Positions 1-8,961 of a DNA stretch of 64,000 bases are shown here, one piece after another. A program made the translations under genes and the position numbers. The number at the start of each line of letters is the position of its first letter. Position 1 is the first letter of the stretch. A model generated the notes under the pieces. That model made no database searches and was not told the origin of the DNA. It saw nothing but the letters and a program-made list of their open reading frames with translations. Source of the DNA: Kineosporia rhizophila (lineage in GTDB: Bacteria > Actinomycetota > Actinomycetes > Actinomycetales > Kineosporiaceae); contig NZ_JAJSOH010000036.1 in the NCBI RefSeq assembly GCF_021277265.1, positions 1 to 64,000 on the forward strand, read 5' to 3'.

Positions 1-1087
1 CCACGTCGCCGATCTCCCGCGACGACTCCCCCAGCTTGTTCATCGTGCCGGTGGTGGTGTGCACGGCCGACACCGCGCCGGTGGCCACCCGCGCCGCCTC
101 CTGGGCGTTCCGGGCGATCTCCCCGATCGAGACCGTCATCTCCTCGCCGCCGGCGGCCACCGACTGCACGTTCGTGGACACCTCGTCCGCGGTCCGCGAC
201 ACCACCTCGGCCTGCTCGGCCGTGCGGCTCGCCGAGCGGCCTACCTCGGCGGCCACCTCGGTCAGCCCGCCGGCGGCCAGGCGCAGCTGCTCGGAGGTGC
301 GCCCGATGGAACCGAAGACCGTGCGGATCCGGCCGGTGGCACCGTCCAGCGCTGCTGCGATGTCGGCGATCTCGTCGTTGCCCTGGTCGTCGATGGTCTG
401 CGAGAGGTCGCCCGCAGCAACCCCCTTGGTCACCAGCACCACCCGGTTGACCCGGCGGGTGATGGCCCGGGAGAGCAGCAGGGTGGAGATCAGCACCAGC
501 ACCGCCCCGGCCACCAGGAGCACGGTGATCACCATGGTCATCATCGCGGCGGTGTCGTCGGCCTCCTTCTCCAGGTCGACGACGGCGGCGTCGAGCACGT
601 CGGCGGCGTTGCCCACCGCCTCGTCGGTGGCGTCGTTCGCGGTCTGGATGGCCTCGTAGTCCAGCCGCGCGGCGGTCTGGTCGGCCACCGAGGCGTCGAT
701 CACCGCCGAGATGCCCTGCACGTACTCGTCGAAGGCGGCGCGCATGCCGTCGACCATCTGCTTGTCGTCCTCGTGCAGGGGCAGGGCGTCCAGCTCGGTG
801 AACAGGTCGGTCACGGTCTGCGTGTCGTCGGCCAGGTCCTGCTTCAGATCGGCGGGGGTGGGCGAGAGCAGGGCCTTGTAGCCGTCGACCTTCAGCTCGC
901 TGGCCCGGGTGTCCAGCCGGCGGATCAGCTGAGCGGCCTGCAGGTGGCTGCGTTCCTCGGCCTGCAGTTCGCGGCCCTGGGCGGCGAGGCTCAGCGCCGC
1001 CACGTTGCTGAGCACTGCCACCGCCAGCCCGATGGCCCCCAGCAGGGCGAGTCTCCGGCCGATCGTGAATCTGAATCCGCGCACCAC
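1..1087 (-). CDS. Methyl-accepting chemotaxis protein, N-terminal part (cut by window edge)
   Basis: Chemoreceptor that senses ligands outside the cell and controls CheA. The minus-strand frame is open from the window edge up to tandem GTG codons at 1087 and 1084, preceded by GGAAGG. About 362 residues are visible: TM1 (about 13-36), a periplasmic-type helical bundle, TM2 (about 184-207), a HAMP linker (about 208-260), and the start of the signalling helices, with text such as EVVSRTADEVSTNVQSVAAG and GGEEMTVSIGEIARNAQEAA. The hairpin tip and C-terminus lie outside the window. It is transcribed divergently from the F420 oxidoreductase. Together with the two c-di-GMP proteins it argues for a motile organism. 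The family call is firm; the ligand is unknown. Confidence 0.93.
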   Translation of the reverse strand, partial: MVRGFRFTIGRRLALLGAIGLAVAVLSNVAALSLAAQGRELQAEERSHLQAAQLIRRLDTRASELKVDGYKALLSPTPADLKQDLADDTQTVTDLFTELDALPLHEDDKQMVDGMRAAFDEYVQGISAVIDASVADQTAARLDYEAIQTANDATDEAVGNAADVLDAAVVDLEKEADDTAAMMTMVITVLLVAGAVLVLISTLLLSRAITRRVNRVVLVTKGVAAGDLSQTIDDQGNDEIADIAAALDGATGRIRTVFGSIGRTSEQLRLAAGGLTEVAAEVGRSASRTAEQAEVVSRTADEVSTNVQSVAAGGEEMTVSIGEIARNAQEAARVATGAVSAVHTTTGTMNKLGESSREIGDV

Positions 1088-1331
1088 AGCCGCCTTCCGG
1101 TCCCCTTTCTGGGGACATGACGCAGCCCACCCCGTCGGAGGGCCCGCCAGTCCATCGGCAGCCGCCGAGGATTGCTGAACCGGCCGCCGAAGGGGCGCCG
1201 GCCCCGATGCCCGTGCCAATCGTCCTCAATCGGTTCTCTCCGTGCGAAAGATCTTGGTTCAGCGGCGCTTCGGACTTCGGCGGAAGCGTCTGCGGGTGCG
1301 GCCCCGAGGGCCGGGTGCCAAGGTCGCAGGC

Positions 1332-2315
1332 ATGGTTAACGTCGGATACACCCTGATGTGCGAACAGACCGACCCGCGCAGCCTGGTCCGCGACGCGGCC
1401 GCTGCCGAGGAGGCCGGGTTCACCCTCGCCGTGATGAGCGACCACTTCTTCCCCTGGCTCGACGCCCAGGGCCACAGCCCGAACGCCTGGGCCACGCTCG
1501 GTGCGGTCAGTCAGGTCACCTCCAGCATCGAGCTGATGACGTACGTGACCTGCCCGACCGTGCGCTACCACCCGGCCGTGGTGGCCCAGCAGGCCGCGAC
1601 CGTGGGGCTGCTCAGTCAGGGCCGGTTCACGCTGGGCCTGGGCTCCGGCGAGAACCTCAACGAGCACGTCGTGGGTCGTGGCTGGCCGCCGGTGAACGTG
1701 CGGCACGAGATGCTCACCGAAGCCGTCGACATCATCGGCGCACTCTTCGACGGTGGCTATGTCTCCTACAGCGGCAAGCACTTCCACGTCGACTCGGCGA
1801 GACTGTGGGACCTGCCGGAGACCCGGGTGCCGATCGGGGTGGCGGTCAGCGGGGCCCAGTCGGTACAGGCCTTCGCCCCCAAGGCCGAGGTGATGATCTC
1901 GACCGAGCCGGATCCGGAACTGGGCCGGGGCTGGGACGCGGCGAGCGCCTCCAGCACCCCGGCGCGCAAGGTCGGGCAGCTCCCGGTCTCCTGGGACACC
2001 GACCGCGAGGCGGCCGTGGCCCGGGCGCACGAGCAGTTCCGCTGGTTCGCCGGGGGCTGGAAGGTGAACGCCGAACTGCCCTCGACCGCCGGGTTCGACG
2101 CCGCCAGCCAGTTCGTCCGCCCGGAGGACGTCGCCGGGCAGATTCCCTGCGGCACCGACGTCGAGGCGATCATCGAGGCGCTGAAACCCTTCAAGGACGC
2201 CGGTTACACCGACGTCGCCCTGGTGCAGATCGGGGGCGACCAGCAAAGGACGTTCGTGGAGGCTGCGCAGAAGGAGCTGTTGCCCGGTATCCGGGAGACT
2301 TTGGGTAAGAACTAG
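1332..2315 (+). CDS. F420-dependent LLM-class oxidoreductase (G6PDH-like family)
   Basis: TIM-barrel luciferase-like flavin/deazaflavin oxidoreductase, probably using coenzyme F420. The N-terminus MVNVGYTLMCEQTDP, then AAAAEEAGFTLAVMSDHFFP and GLGSGENLNEHVVG, is the signature of the actinobacterial F420-dependent glucose-6-phosphate-dehydrogenase-like family. I chose ATG 1332 (327 aa) over GTG 1242 because family members begin about here and AAGG lies about 10 nt upstream; the 30 extra residues are Arg-rich and unlike the family. The physiological substrate cannot be read from the sequence. The stop codon overlaps the stop of the convergent ligase gene by 4 nt. Confidence 0.9.
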   Translation: MVNVGYTLMCEQTDPRSLVRDAAAAEEAGFTLAVMSDHFFPWLDAQGHSPNAWATLGAVSQVTSSIELMTYVTCPTVRYHPAVVAQQAATVGLLSQGRFTLGLGSGENLNEHVVGRGWPPVNVRHEMLTEAVDIIGALFDGGYVSYSGKHFHVDSARLWDLPETRVPIGVAVSGAQSVQAFAPKAEVMISTEPDPELGRGWDAASASSTPARKVGQLPVSWDTDREAAVARAHEQFRWFAGGWKVNAELPSTAGFDAASQFVRPEDVAGQIPCGTDVEAIIEALKPFKDAGYTDVALVQIGGDQQRTFVEAAQKELLPGIRETLGKN

Positions 2316-3391
2316 CTCGCGCTGACGGCGCGGCCGCGCTCCACCGCGTCGAGCACCACGTCGGTGACGGCGCCCCGGCGGGCGAAGGCCGCCCGCTGAC
2401 GCTCGGCTCCGGTGCCGTGCTCCAGCAGATCGTGCAGTTTGCTCTCGACCAGGTCCAGGTCGCCGTGCCGGATCAGTGAGTGCCGGACCTGGTCGACCAA
2501 CTGCTGCACCCGGGTGGCGGCCGGGAACGCCTGGCCGGAGACCGGGTCCAGCAGTTCGCCGGTCAGCCCGTGCCGGGAGGCCAGCCAGGCCGCGCCGCGC
2601 AGCAGTTCGGGCCGGGCCACCACCGGCCAGGGACCGCTGGCCGCGGCCGAGTCGACCAGGGCCCGGCACAGGGCGGCGACCACCAGCGCGCTGTCCGGTT
2701 CGGCGCCCACGTCGGCCACCCGGATCTCGACCGTGGGGTAGCGGGCCGAGAGGCGGGCGTCGTAGTAGACCATCCCGGTGTCGATGATGACCCCCGAGCT
2801 GATCAGGGTCTCGACCATCGCGTGGTAGTCGGCCGGATTGCGGAAGGGCGCGGTCGGGCCGGCGCTGGGCCAGCGTTCCTGGATCTGCCGGCGGTAGCTG
2901 GCGTAGCCGGTGTCGGCGCCCTGGTGGAACGGGGAGTTCGCGCTGAGCGCCAGCACCACCGACAGCCAGGGCTGGACCCCGTTGATCGCGACGATGCCCT
3001 CGGCCTCGGATTCGATGCCGACGTGGACGTGCACACCACAGGTGAGCACCTCGGTGGCGGTCGGACCGAAGCTGGCGGCCATGTGCCGGTAGCGCTCTTC
3101 CGGGAAGAGCGTGGGCTCGATCGCCACCGGGCTGAGGCCCAGGCCCGCCACCGACACCCCGGAGCGGGCCGCCCGCCGGGCCAGGTTCCGTCGGCGCTGG
3201 TCCAGGTCCCGGGCCAGGTCGCCGAGCTCGGTGCGGGGCCGGGAACCGGTCTCGGCCTGCTCCTGCTGGAGCTCGTGCTCGATGCCCTCGTCGGCCCCGG
3301 TGGCCACCCGGGGCCCGGCCGGGCTCGGCACCCCCTCCTCGTCGACCAGGAGGAACTCCTCCTCCACCCCGACCGTGCGGCTGCGGCTCAT
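2312..3391 (-). CDS. YbdK-type carboxylate-amine ligase (GCS2 family)
   Basis: ATP-dependent carboxylate-amine ligase of the glutamate-cysteine ligase 2 family, 359 aa. Features seen are VGVEEEFLLVD at residues 7-17 (acidic metal/ATP motif), CGVHVHVG at 118-125, and the downstream PTVEIRVADVGAEPDSAL block. Members show weak glutamate-cysteine ligase activity in vitro, but the true substrate is generally unknown, so I avoid calling it gshA. It lies 19 nt downstream of the DUF3072 gene on the same strand and is probably co-transcribed with it. No strong Shine-Dalgarno precedes ATG 3391, but the family N-terminus starts here. Confidence 0.9.
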   Translation of the reverse strand: MSRSRTVGVEEEFLLVDEEGVPSPAGPRVATGADEGIEHELQQEQAETGSRPRTELGDLARDLDQRRRNLARRAARSGVSVAGLGLSPVAIEPTLFPEERYRHMAASFGPTATEVLTCGVHVHVGIESEAEGIVAINGVQPWLSVVLALSANSPFHQGADTGYASYRRQIQERWPSAGPTAPFRNPADYHAMVETLISSGVIIDTGMVYYDARLSARYPTVEIRVADVGAEPDSALVVAALCRALVDSAAASGPWPVVARPELLRGAAWLASRHGLTGELLDPVSGQAFPAATRVQQLVDQVRHSLIRHGDLDLVESKLHDLLEHGTGAERQRAAFARRGAVTDVVLDAVERGRAVSAS

Positions 3392-3410
3392 GCCGCCAGT
3401 CTGGCGACGA

Positions 3411-3638
3411 TCAGCTCTCGACGCGCGGGGAGCGCGCCCGGTACTCGTCGATCAGTTCGGAGGCCCGGGCCTTGGTCAGGTCGGCGGGCATTTCCTCGCC
3501 GACCTCGCGGGCCAGCGTCTCCAGGTAGCTGAGCTGAGCTCCGGTGGGCGGCTCGTCGCCGGTGACCCACTCCTGCGGCGGCTTGCTGGTGCTGGCCGCC
3601 ACGCTCTCGTCGGTGGTCTCAGGTGTGTTCTGGCTCAT
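3411..3638 (-). CDS. DUF3072 domain-containing small protein
   Basis: Short soluble protein (75 aa from ATG 3638) with an acidic, low-complexity N-terminus. It is followed by the DUF3072 core, WVTGDEPPTGAQLSYLETLA then EVGEEMPADLTKARASELID, which reads as a helical SAP/HTH-like fold. The function of DUF3072 is unknown; it is common in actinobacteria. ATG 3638 is preferred to the upstream ATG 3662 because the extra residues (MFDLGSAG) are not family-like. It heads a probable two-gene transcript with the ligase. Confidence 0.85.
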   Translation of the reverse strand: MSQNTPETTDESVAASTSKPPQEWVTGDEPPTGAQLSYLETLAREVGEEMPADLTKARASELIDEYRARSPRVES

Positions 3639-3710
3639 GCCCGCAGACCCTAGGTCGAACAACCGTTCGACGCCTGCCGAGACGTCCCTGAGCAGGGGAT
3701 CAGGCGGTGA

Positions 3711-4610
3711 TCAGGCCAGGCAGTCGCGTCCGGCGGCGCCGTTCTCCTGGACCATCGACGGGTCGATGGCCAGGTCCAGGGCCAGCCCCTGGGACTGCAC
3801 CCGGACCTTCTCCAGGGTGGCGCCCTCGGGCAGGTCCAGGTCGACCGAGCGCGGTTTCAGCTGACTCTCCCCGTTCTCGTCGTTGAGCAGGTCGCCGGCG
3901 AAGAGCGAGATCAGGCCCACGCCGATGGTGCGACCACCGATGACGATCGACTGCGGGGTCACCGTCATCTGTTTGCCGTCGGGTTCGAGGCTGACCAGGA
4001 CCTGCAACGGCTGACCGGCGACGTCTTCCGGCAGGGTCACCGCCAGGAGGCCGTCCTGCTCACCGAGGGTGGCACCGGCCAGGTCGTCCGCCGAGCCCTC
4101 GGCGGGCGCGGCCAGGGCTCCGGCCAGGCTGTCCCAGGGCAGGCTCACCGCGGCCTCGGCCGACTTCAGGGTCGGCGGGTCGCCCAGCCCGAGGCCGTGC
4201 AGGGTGATGCTCAGCTCGCCGCCGGCCACCGGGGAGGCCTCGACCGCTGCGTCTTCCTCGGCGGGCTGCATCGAGTCGGGAGCCAGGCCACTGATGGTGA
4301 CCTGCTCGACCTCGCGCGCGGCCAGCTCGACCAGCATCGGCCGCTCGCCCAGCGAGACCTTCGGGGTGATCGTGTCGTCGCCGGTGGCGCACCGCAGGGC
4401 CTGCACCACGCCGTCCTTCACGTACTGCGTGAGCACCAGGTTGGCGACCACGGCCAGCGCCACCAGGAGCACCACGCAGGTCAGCGCCGAGATCAGGACC
4501 AGACGACGGCGGTTGCGCCGGCGGGGCGGTCGGCCCTGACCCAGTTCCTCGCCGGGTTCCGTATCGGGTTCCGAGATCGTTGCGGCCTGGGCATCGTCCG
4601 AGTGCTGCAC
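3711..4610 (-). CDS. LmeA-like DUF2993 membrane-anchored lipid-binding protein
   Basis: Predicted single-pass protein with an extracytoplasmic DUF2993 (LmeA-family) domain; mycobacterial LmeA acts in mannan and envelope assembly. After an acidic, disordered N-terminus come a basic stretch (RPPRRRNRRR) and a hydrophobic helix (LVLISALTCVVLLVALAVVA). The rest is a beta-rich domain with repeated VEVEQVTISGLAPDS-like and ELSITLHGLGLGDPPTL strands. GTG 4610 has GGAGCGGAG just upstream; ATG 4652 and 4754 are in frame but lack ribosome-binding sites. The ligand is unknown. The gene is divergent from the GGDEF-EAL gene. Confidence 0.75.
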   Translation of the reverse strand: MQHSDDAQAATISEPDTEPGEELGQGRPPRRRNRRRLVLISALTCVVLLVALAVVANLVLTQYVKDGVVQALRCATGDDTITPKVSLGERPMLVELAAREVEQVTISGLAPDSMQPAEEDAAVEASPVAGGELSITLHGLGLGDPPTLKSAEAAVSLPWDSLAGALAAPAEGSADDLAGATLGEQDGLLAVTLPEDVAGQPLQVLVSLEPDGKQMTVTPQSIVIGGRTIGVGLISLFAGDLLNDENGESQLKPRSVDLDLPEGATLEKVRVQSQGLALDLAIDPSMVQENGAAGRDCLA

Positions 4611-4858
4611 GTCGCTCCGCTCCGTCCCACCCCTGAACTGCGTCGCCCCCATGGAACACCATCGGCTCACCCGCAGGGGGCGGCCGTTCAAGTGAGGACC
4701 GCCCACCGACTGCACATCCTCCCATCTGGTGATTCCCGGCCAACCCCGCCACAAATGTCTTCAGGCCCTTGCACACTGGCCAGGACGGAACGCCGGTCCG
4801 GACGGGTGAGCGGGAAGCGGAACCGTCAACCGCCTGTACCCGTGACCGATGGAGAGCC

Positions 4859-7207
4859 GTGACGCAGCCCCGGTACGCCATGGGGGCAGGACATCCGATC
4901 CGCTGGGCCTCGGTCGCCGGGCTCCTTCTGTCCACCGTCACCCTGCTGGGCGCGCTGAGCACCGTCGCGGTCACCGCCGACGCCCCGTTCGCCCTCGCCG
5001 AGGCCCTGAACTGTGGCCTCGCGGGCTACCTGGCGGTGGTCACGGTGCTCCTGCTGCGCCGGCGGCCGGGCGAGGGGCCCGAGGCCGAGGCCTGGCGGTA
5101 CCTGCTGCTGGGTTCGCTGATCCAGACCTTCGCGGTGCTGGCCGGGCAGTCCGCGGCCATGCTCGCGCACGGCTCGTACCCGGCCGGGGTCGACCTCGGC
5201 TGGATCGTCTTCACCGTGGGCTGCTGCGCCGCCGCCCCGTTCTTCTACCTCGGCCTGGTGCGCTGGAAACTCGCGCGCACCGCCCTGGCCGACCCCAGCG
5301 ACCTGCTCAACGGCGTCGGCGCCTGGATGCTGATCGTGGCCATCGCCAACATCGGGCACCGGCCCCCGCTCGTCGACGGTGCGGCCCTCGCCTTCTGGCG
5401 CACCGAGGCCGGCTACGCCCTGATCGGGGCCGGTTTCGTCCTGGTCGGCTCGGCCCTGGCGATCGCCAACATCAGCGGCCTGGCCCGGGACCCCCGGGCC
5501 TGGCTGGTGGCCGGGGCGATGTCCTTCCCGATGCCGGTGGCACTGGCCCCGCTGGTCTTCGGCGAGGGACGGCACGCCCACGGCGCGATCGCCTCCCAGG
5601 GGCTGATCCTGGTGGCGGCCGCCCTGATCGGCCTGGCCTCGCAACGCCGGGCCACGGCCGTCGAGATCCGCCCCGCGATCACCGAGTCGAGCACCGCCGG
5701 GGCGCTGACCGTACTCGTGGCCGGCATCTTCGTGCTGGTCCAGCAGGCCCTCTGGGGCCCCGGCGACCCCCTGGTCACCGGCCTGGCCACGGCCGCGCTG
5801 CTGGGTGCCTGCTACCGGTTCATCACCGTGGTCCACGAACTGGCGGTGCTGGCCCGGGCCCGGCAGGAGGCCCTCACCGACGAGCTCACCGGTGCGGCCA
5901 ACCGGCGCGCCATGGTCCTGGCCATCGACCAGGCCCTGGACCGCCGGCAACCGGCCGCCCTGCTGCTGATCGACCTTGACCGGTTCAAGCTGATCAACGA
6001 CCGCTACGGCCACGCCGTCGGCGACCGGCTGCTCCAGGACGTCACCACCAGCTTCCAGCAGCACATCCCGGAGGGTGGGCTCCTGGCCCGGCTGGGCGGG
6101 GACGAGTTCGCCGTCCTGCTGACCGGCCCGGCCGCGGGCGACGCCGAGGCCACCGCCCGACGGCTGGCCGAGGCCGGGGCCACCTACCGCAACCTGGACG
6201 GGCGTCCGGTGCGGGTGCACGCCAGCGTCGGGGTGGCGCACAACGACCAGCCGGAGATGCCCGGGGTCGAACTGCTGCGCCGGGCCGACGTGGCGATGTA
6301 CCGGGCCAAGGCCTCCGGCAGCGGGACCGGCCTGTACGACTCGGCCCTGGACGCCGCCGCCCAGGAGGAGCAGGAACTGGCCGAGGACCTGGAGTGGGTC
6401 TGCTCGCAACCGACCGCGGTGCAGGAGCAGTTCCAGGTCTTCTTCCAGCCCCAGGTGCGGATCGGCGACCACCGGGTGGTCGGCGCCGAGGCACTGGTGC
6501 GGTGGCAGCACCCGCGGCACGGCCTGCTCGGCCCGGCCCGGTTCGTGGACCTGGTCGAGAACCAGGGGCTGATGGACGTCCTCACCGAACGGGTGCTGCA
6601 CGAGTCGGTCACCCAGTGGCAACGCTGGCGGGAGGCGGGCCTGCAGTTGCGGGTCTCGGTGAACCTGTCGGCCGGATTCCTGGCCGACCCCCGGCTGCTG
6701 GAGATCCTCGACGACGTCCTGGCCCGGGACATCGACCCGTCCTGGTTCGTCATGGAGATCACCGAGACCGGTTTCATGGTGGACCCGCGCCGGGCCGGCA
6801 ACACGATCCGGGCCATGGCGATGCGGGGTTTCGGGATCAGCATCGACGACTACGGCACCGGGTACTCGTCGCTGAGCTACCTGAACGACATCCCGGCGGC
6901 CGAACTGAAGATCGACCAGGCGTTCACCCGGCGCATCCTGGCCGACGAGCGCACCGCCGCGATCGTGGCGGGCACGGCCCAGATCGCCCACCGGCTGGAC
7001 CTGCGGCTGCTGGTCGAGGGGGTGGAGGACGAGGCCACTCTGGCCGTGCTCGGCGACCTGGGCTGCGACGAGGCGCAGGGGTACCTGTGGGCACCCCCGC
7101 TACCCGCCGACGCCTTCGTCACCTGGCTGGACCGCTACGAGTCACGGCCGGCCGACAGCTACTTGGCCAGGAAGGCCAGCAGCGCCTCGTTGAACTCGGT
7201 CGCGTGA
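4859..7207 (+). CDS. Membrane GGDEF-EAL c-di-GMP cyclase/phosphodiesterase
   Basis: Bifunctional c-di-GMP enzyme of 782 aa. GTG 4859 follows GGAGAG at 4851-4856. The first 300 residues hold about nine membrane helices. The GGDEF motif is intact at 413-417 in LARLGGDEFAVLL. The four residues where an RxxD inhibitory site would sit read PEGG, so product inhibition is unlikely. The EAL domain has EALVRW at 544, VNLS, MEITETG, SIDDYGTGYSSLSYL, LKID, EGVED and QGY, all catalytic signatures present. Both activities could therefore be functional. Its last 49 nt overlap the tail of the convergent hydrolase gene. Confidence 0.95.
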   Translation: MTQPRYAMGAGHPIRWASVAGLLLSTVTLLGALSTVAVTADAPFALAEALNCGLAGYLAVVTVLLLRRRPGEGPEAEAWRYLLLGSLIQTFAVLAGQSAAMLAHGSYPAGVDLGWIVFTVGCCAAAPFFYLGLVRWKLARTALADPSDLLNGVGAWMLIVAIANIGHRPPLVDGAALAFWRTEAGYALIGAGFVLVGSALAIANISGLARDPRAWLVAGAMSFPMPVALAPLVFGEGRHAHGAIASQGLILVAAALIGLASQRRATAVEIRPAITESSTAGALTVLVAGIFVLVQQALWGPGDPLVTGLATAALLGACYRFITVVHELAVLARARQEALTDELTGAANRRAMVLAIDQALDRRQPAALLLIDLDRFKLINDRYGHAVGDRLLQDVTTSFQQHIPEGGLLARLGGDEFAVLLTGPAAGDAEATARRLAEAGATYRNLDGRPVRVHASVGVAHNDQPEMPGVELLRRADVAMYRAKASGSGTGLYDSALDAAAQEEQELAEDLEWVCSQPTAVQEQFQVFFQPQVRIGDHRVVGAEALVRWQHPRHGLLGPARFVDLVENQGLMDVLTERVLHESVTQWQRWREAGLQLRVSVNLSAGFLADPRLLEILDDVLARDIDPSWFVMEITETGFMVDPRRAGNTIRAMAMRGFGISIDDYGTGYSSLSYLNDIPAAELKIDQAFTRRILADERTAAIVAGTAQIAHRLDLRLLVEGVEDEATLAVLGDLGCDEAQGYLWAPPLPADAFVTWLDRYESRPADSYLARKASSASLNSVA

Positions 7208-7992
7208 GTGACGTTCATCCCGTGCGGACCGCCCTTGATCACGTGAACCTCGGCCCCGGGCACGGTCTCGGCCACCCGCTTGCCGCTGACCTCGAACGGC
7301 ACGATCGCGTCGCTGTCGCCGTGGATGACCAGCGTGGGGATGTCGATCTTGGCGACGTCGGGCCGGAAGTCGGTGGTCCCGAACGCGGCGATGCACTCCA
7401 GCGTGCCCTTCGGCGAGGCGAAGGCGGCGATCTGCCGGCAGTACTCCTTCAGCGGCTCACTGACCAGGTCGTGCCGGTCGCCGGCGGCGAAGAAGTTGTC
7501 GATGAAGTTCTTCAGGAACGCCGGGCGGTCGAGAGCGACCCCGTCCTGGAACGCCTTGATCGTCTCGTCGTCCAGGCCGCCCTCGGGGTTGTCGGGGGCC
7601 TTGTACAGGTACGGCGGCACCGCACCGGCGAAGACCGCCCGGGCCACCCGCTCGGTGCCGTACGTACCGATGTAGCGGGCCACCTCGCCCCCGCCCATCG
7701 AGAACCCCACCAGGGTCACCTGGTTCAGGTCGAGCTGGGTGAGCAGGGTGTCCAGGTCGGCCGCGAAGGTGTCGTAGTTGTAGCTGTTCCAGGGTTGTGA
7801 GGAGTCGCCGAACCCGCGCCGGTCGTAGGTGATCACCCGGTGCCCGGCGGCGATCAGGGCGGGCACCTGGTTCTCCCACGACCGGCCGGACAGCGGCCAG
7901 CCGTGGATCAGCACCACCACCGGTCCGGATCCCTGGTCGGTGTAGTGCAGTTCGACGTCCTCGACCGGGCTGCTGACGATGACCTTGGGCAC
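7159..7992 (-). CDS. Alpha/beta hydrolase, non-heme haloperoxidase/arylesterase type
   Basis: Soluble alpha/beta-hydrolase of 277 aa in the cofactor-free chloroperoxidase/bromoperoxidase group. The triad is Ser98 in GFSMGG, Asp228 in HGDSDAIVP and His257 in GGPHGMN. These spacings and the length match Streptomyces bromoperoxidase A2. HGWP at 30-33 supplies the oxyanion hole. Such proteins act as esterases/perhydrolases; halogenation is a side reaction. ATG 7992 has GGAGGTCCC directly upstream. The gene lies downstream of the sugar permeases (45-nt gap) and might be read through from that operon. Confidence 0.92.
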   Translation of the reverse strand: MPKVIVSSPVEDVELHYTDQGSGPVVVLIHGWPLSGRSWENQVPALIAAGHRVITYDRRGFGDSSQPWNSYNYDTFAADLDTLLTQLDLNQVTLVGFSMGGGEVARYIGTYGTERVARAVFAGAVPPYLYKAPDNPEGGLDDETIKAFQDGVALDRPAFLKNFIDNFFAAGDRHDLVSEPLKEYCRQIAAFASPKGTLECIAAFGTTDFRPDVAKIDIPTLVIHGDSDAIVPFEVSGKRVAETVPGAEVHVIKGGPHGMNVTHATEFNEALLAFLAK

Positions 7993-8037
7993 GGGACCTC
8001 CAGTGATGACGGAAGATGACTGCCCGTGAGCTTAGGG

Positions 8038-8961
8038 TCACCCTTTCACGGCGCCACTCAACCCGGCGCCGCGCAGGAAGAATCGCTGGAACACGAGGAA
8101 CAGAACCACCGGAATCAGGGTGGAGAGGAACAAGGCGGCCAGAAGCACGTCGAGCTGGATCAGATCGGCCAGGACGGGCAACCGCACCGAGAGCGGCTGT
8201 TTCGCCGGATCGGGCAGCACCAGGAGGGGCCACAGGAAGTCCTTCCAGGCCGCGACGACGGCGAAGACCGAGACCACCCCGAGGATCGGCCGGGACATCG
8301 GCAGGACGATCGACCAGAACAGCCGGAACGGGCCGGCCCCGTCGACCATCGCCGCCTCGAACACCTCGCGCGGCAGGTTGTCGAAGAACCGCTTGACCAG
8401 GATGACGTTGAACGGACTGGCGGCGGCCGGCAGCCAGACCGCCCAGAACGAGTTGATCAGCGAGACGTCCAGGCCGGGGACGTCGAGCACGGTCAGGTAG
8501 AGCGGCACCAGCAACACCACGGAGGGCACCAGCATCGTGCCCAGAACCAGTGCGGTGAGCAGCTTCCCGTAGCGCGGCCGGAGCACCGAGAGGGCATAGC
8601 CGGCGGTGGTGGCGACCAGCATCTGACCGGCCCACGAGCCACCGGCCACGAACACCGTGTTCAGGAAGTAGTGGTCGAGATTCTCCTGGTTCCAGGCGGT
8701 GGACAGGTTGGCGAAGTCGAAACCGTTCGGCCACAACGCCATCGGCTGACGCAGGGTGTCACGGGTGGGAGTGATCGCAGCCTTGGCCAGCCACAGCAGT
8801 GGTCCCAGACCGACCACCAGCAGAAAGCCGAGCAGACCCACCTCGGTGACCCTGATCGTCCTTCTGACACTGCTCTGCCGGCGCTCGTGACTCGAGACGA
8901 TGCCGCGATCGGGTTGGTCGGGCGAAACAACAATGGACGATCGGGGCCGGGTTGCGCTCAC
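8038..8961 (-). CDS. Sugar ABC transporter permease (MalG/LacG type)
   Basis: Second inner-membrane permease of a CUT1-type carbohydrate importer, 307 aa, with six predicted helices. The cytoplasmic EAA loop is clear in EAAMVDGAGPFRLFWSIVLP, with an NTVFVAGGSWAGQMLVATTA segment typical of the MalG side. The first 35 residues are hydrophilic and Arg/Ser-rich. The start ATG overlaps the stop of the preceding permease by 4 nt (ATGA), indicating translational coupling. It is the last transport gene of the operon. No ATPase gene is present, so a shared MsiK-like ATPase probably powers it. Confidence 0.93.
   Translation of the reverse strand: MSATRPRSSIVVSPDQPDRGIVSSHERRQSSVRRTIRVTEVGLLGFLLVVGLGPLLWLAKAAITPTRDTLRQPMALWPNGFDFANLSTAWNQENLDHYFLNTVFVAGGSWAGQMLVATTAGYALSVLRPRYGKLLTALVLGTMLVPSVVLLVPLYLTVLDVPGLDVSLINSFWAVWLPAAASPFNVILVKRFFDNLPREVFEAAMVDGAGPFRLFWSIVLPMSRPILGVVSVFAVVAAWKDFLWPLLVLPDPAKQPLSVRLPVLADLIQLDVLLAALFLSTLIPVVLFLVFQRFFLRGAGLSGAVKG

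Noticed and set aside
59..1120. Gly/His-rich plus-strand ORF opposite the chemoreceptor
   Set aside because: Antisense shadow of a clear chemoreceptor frame with HAMP and signalling helices.
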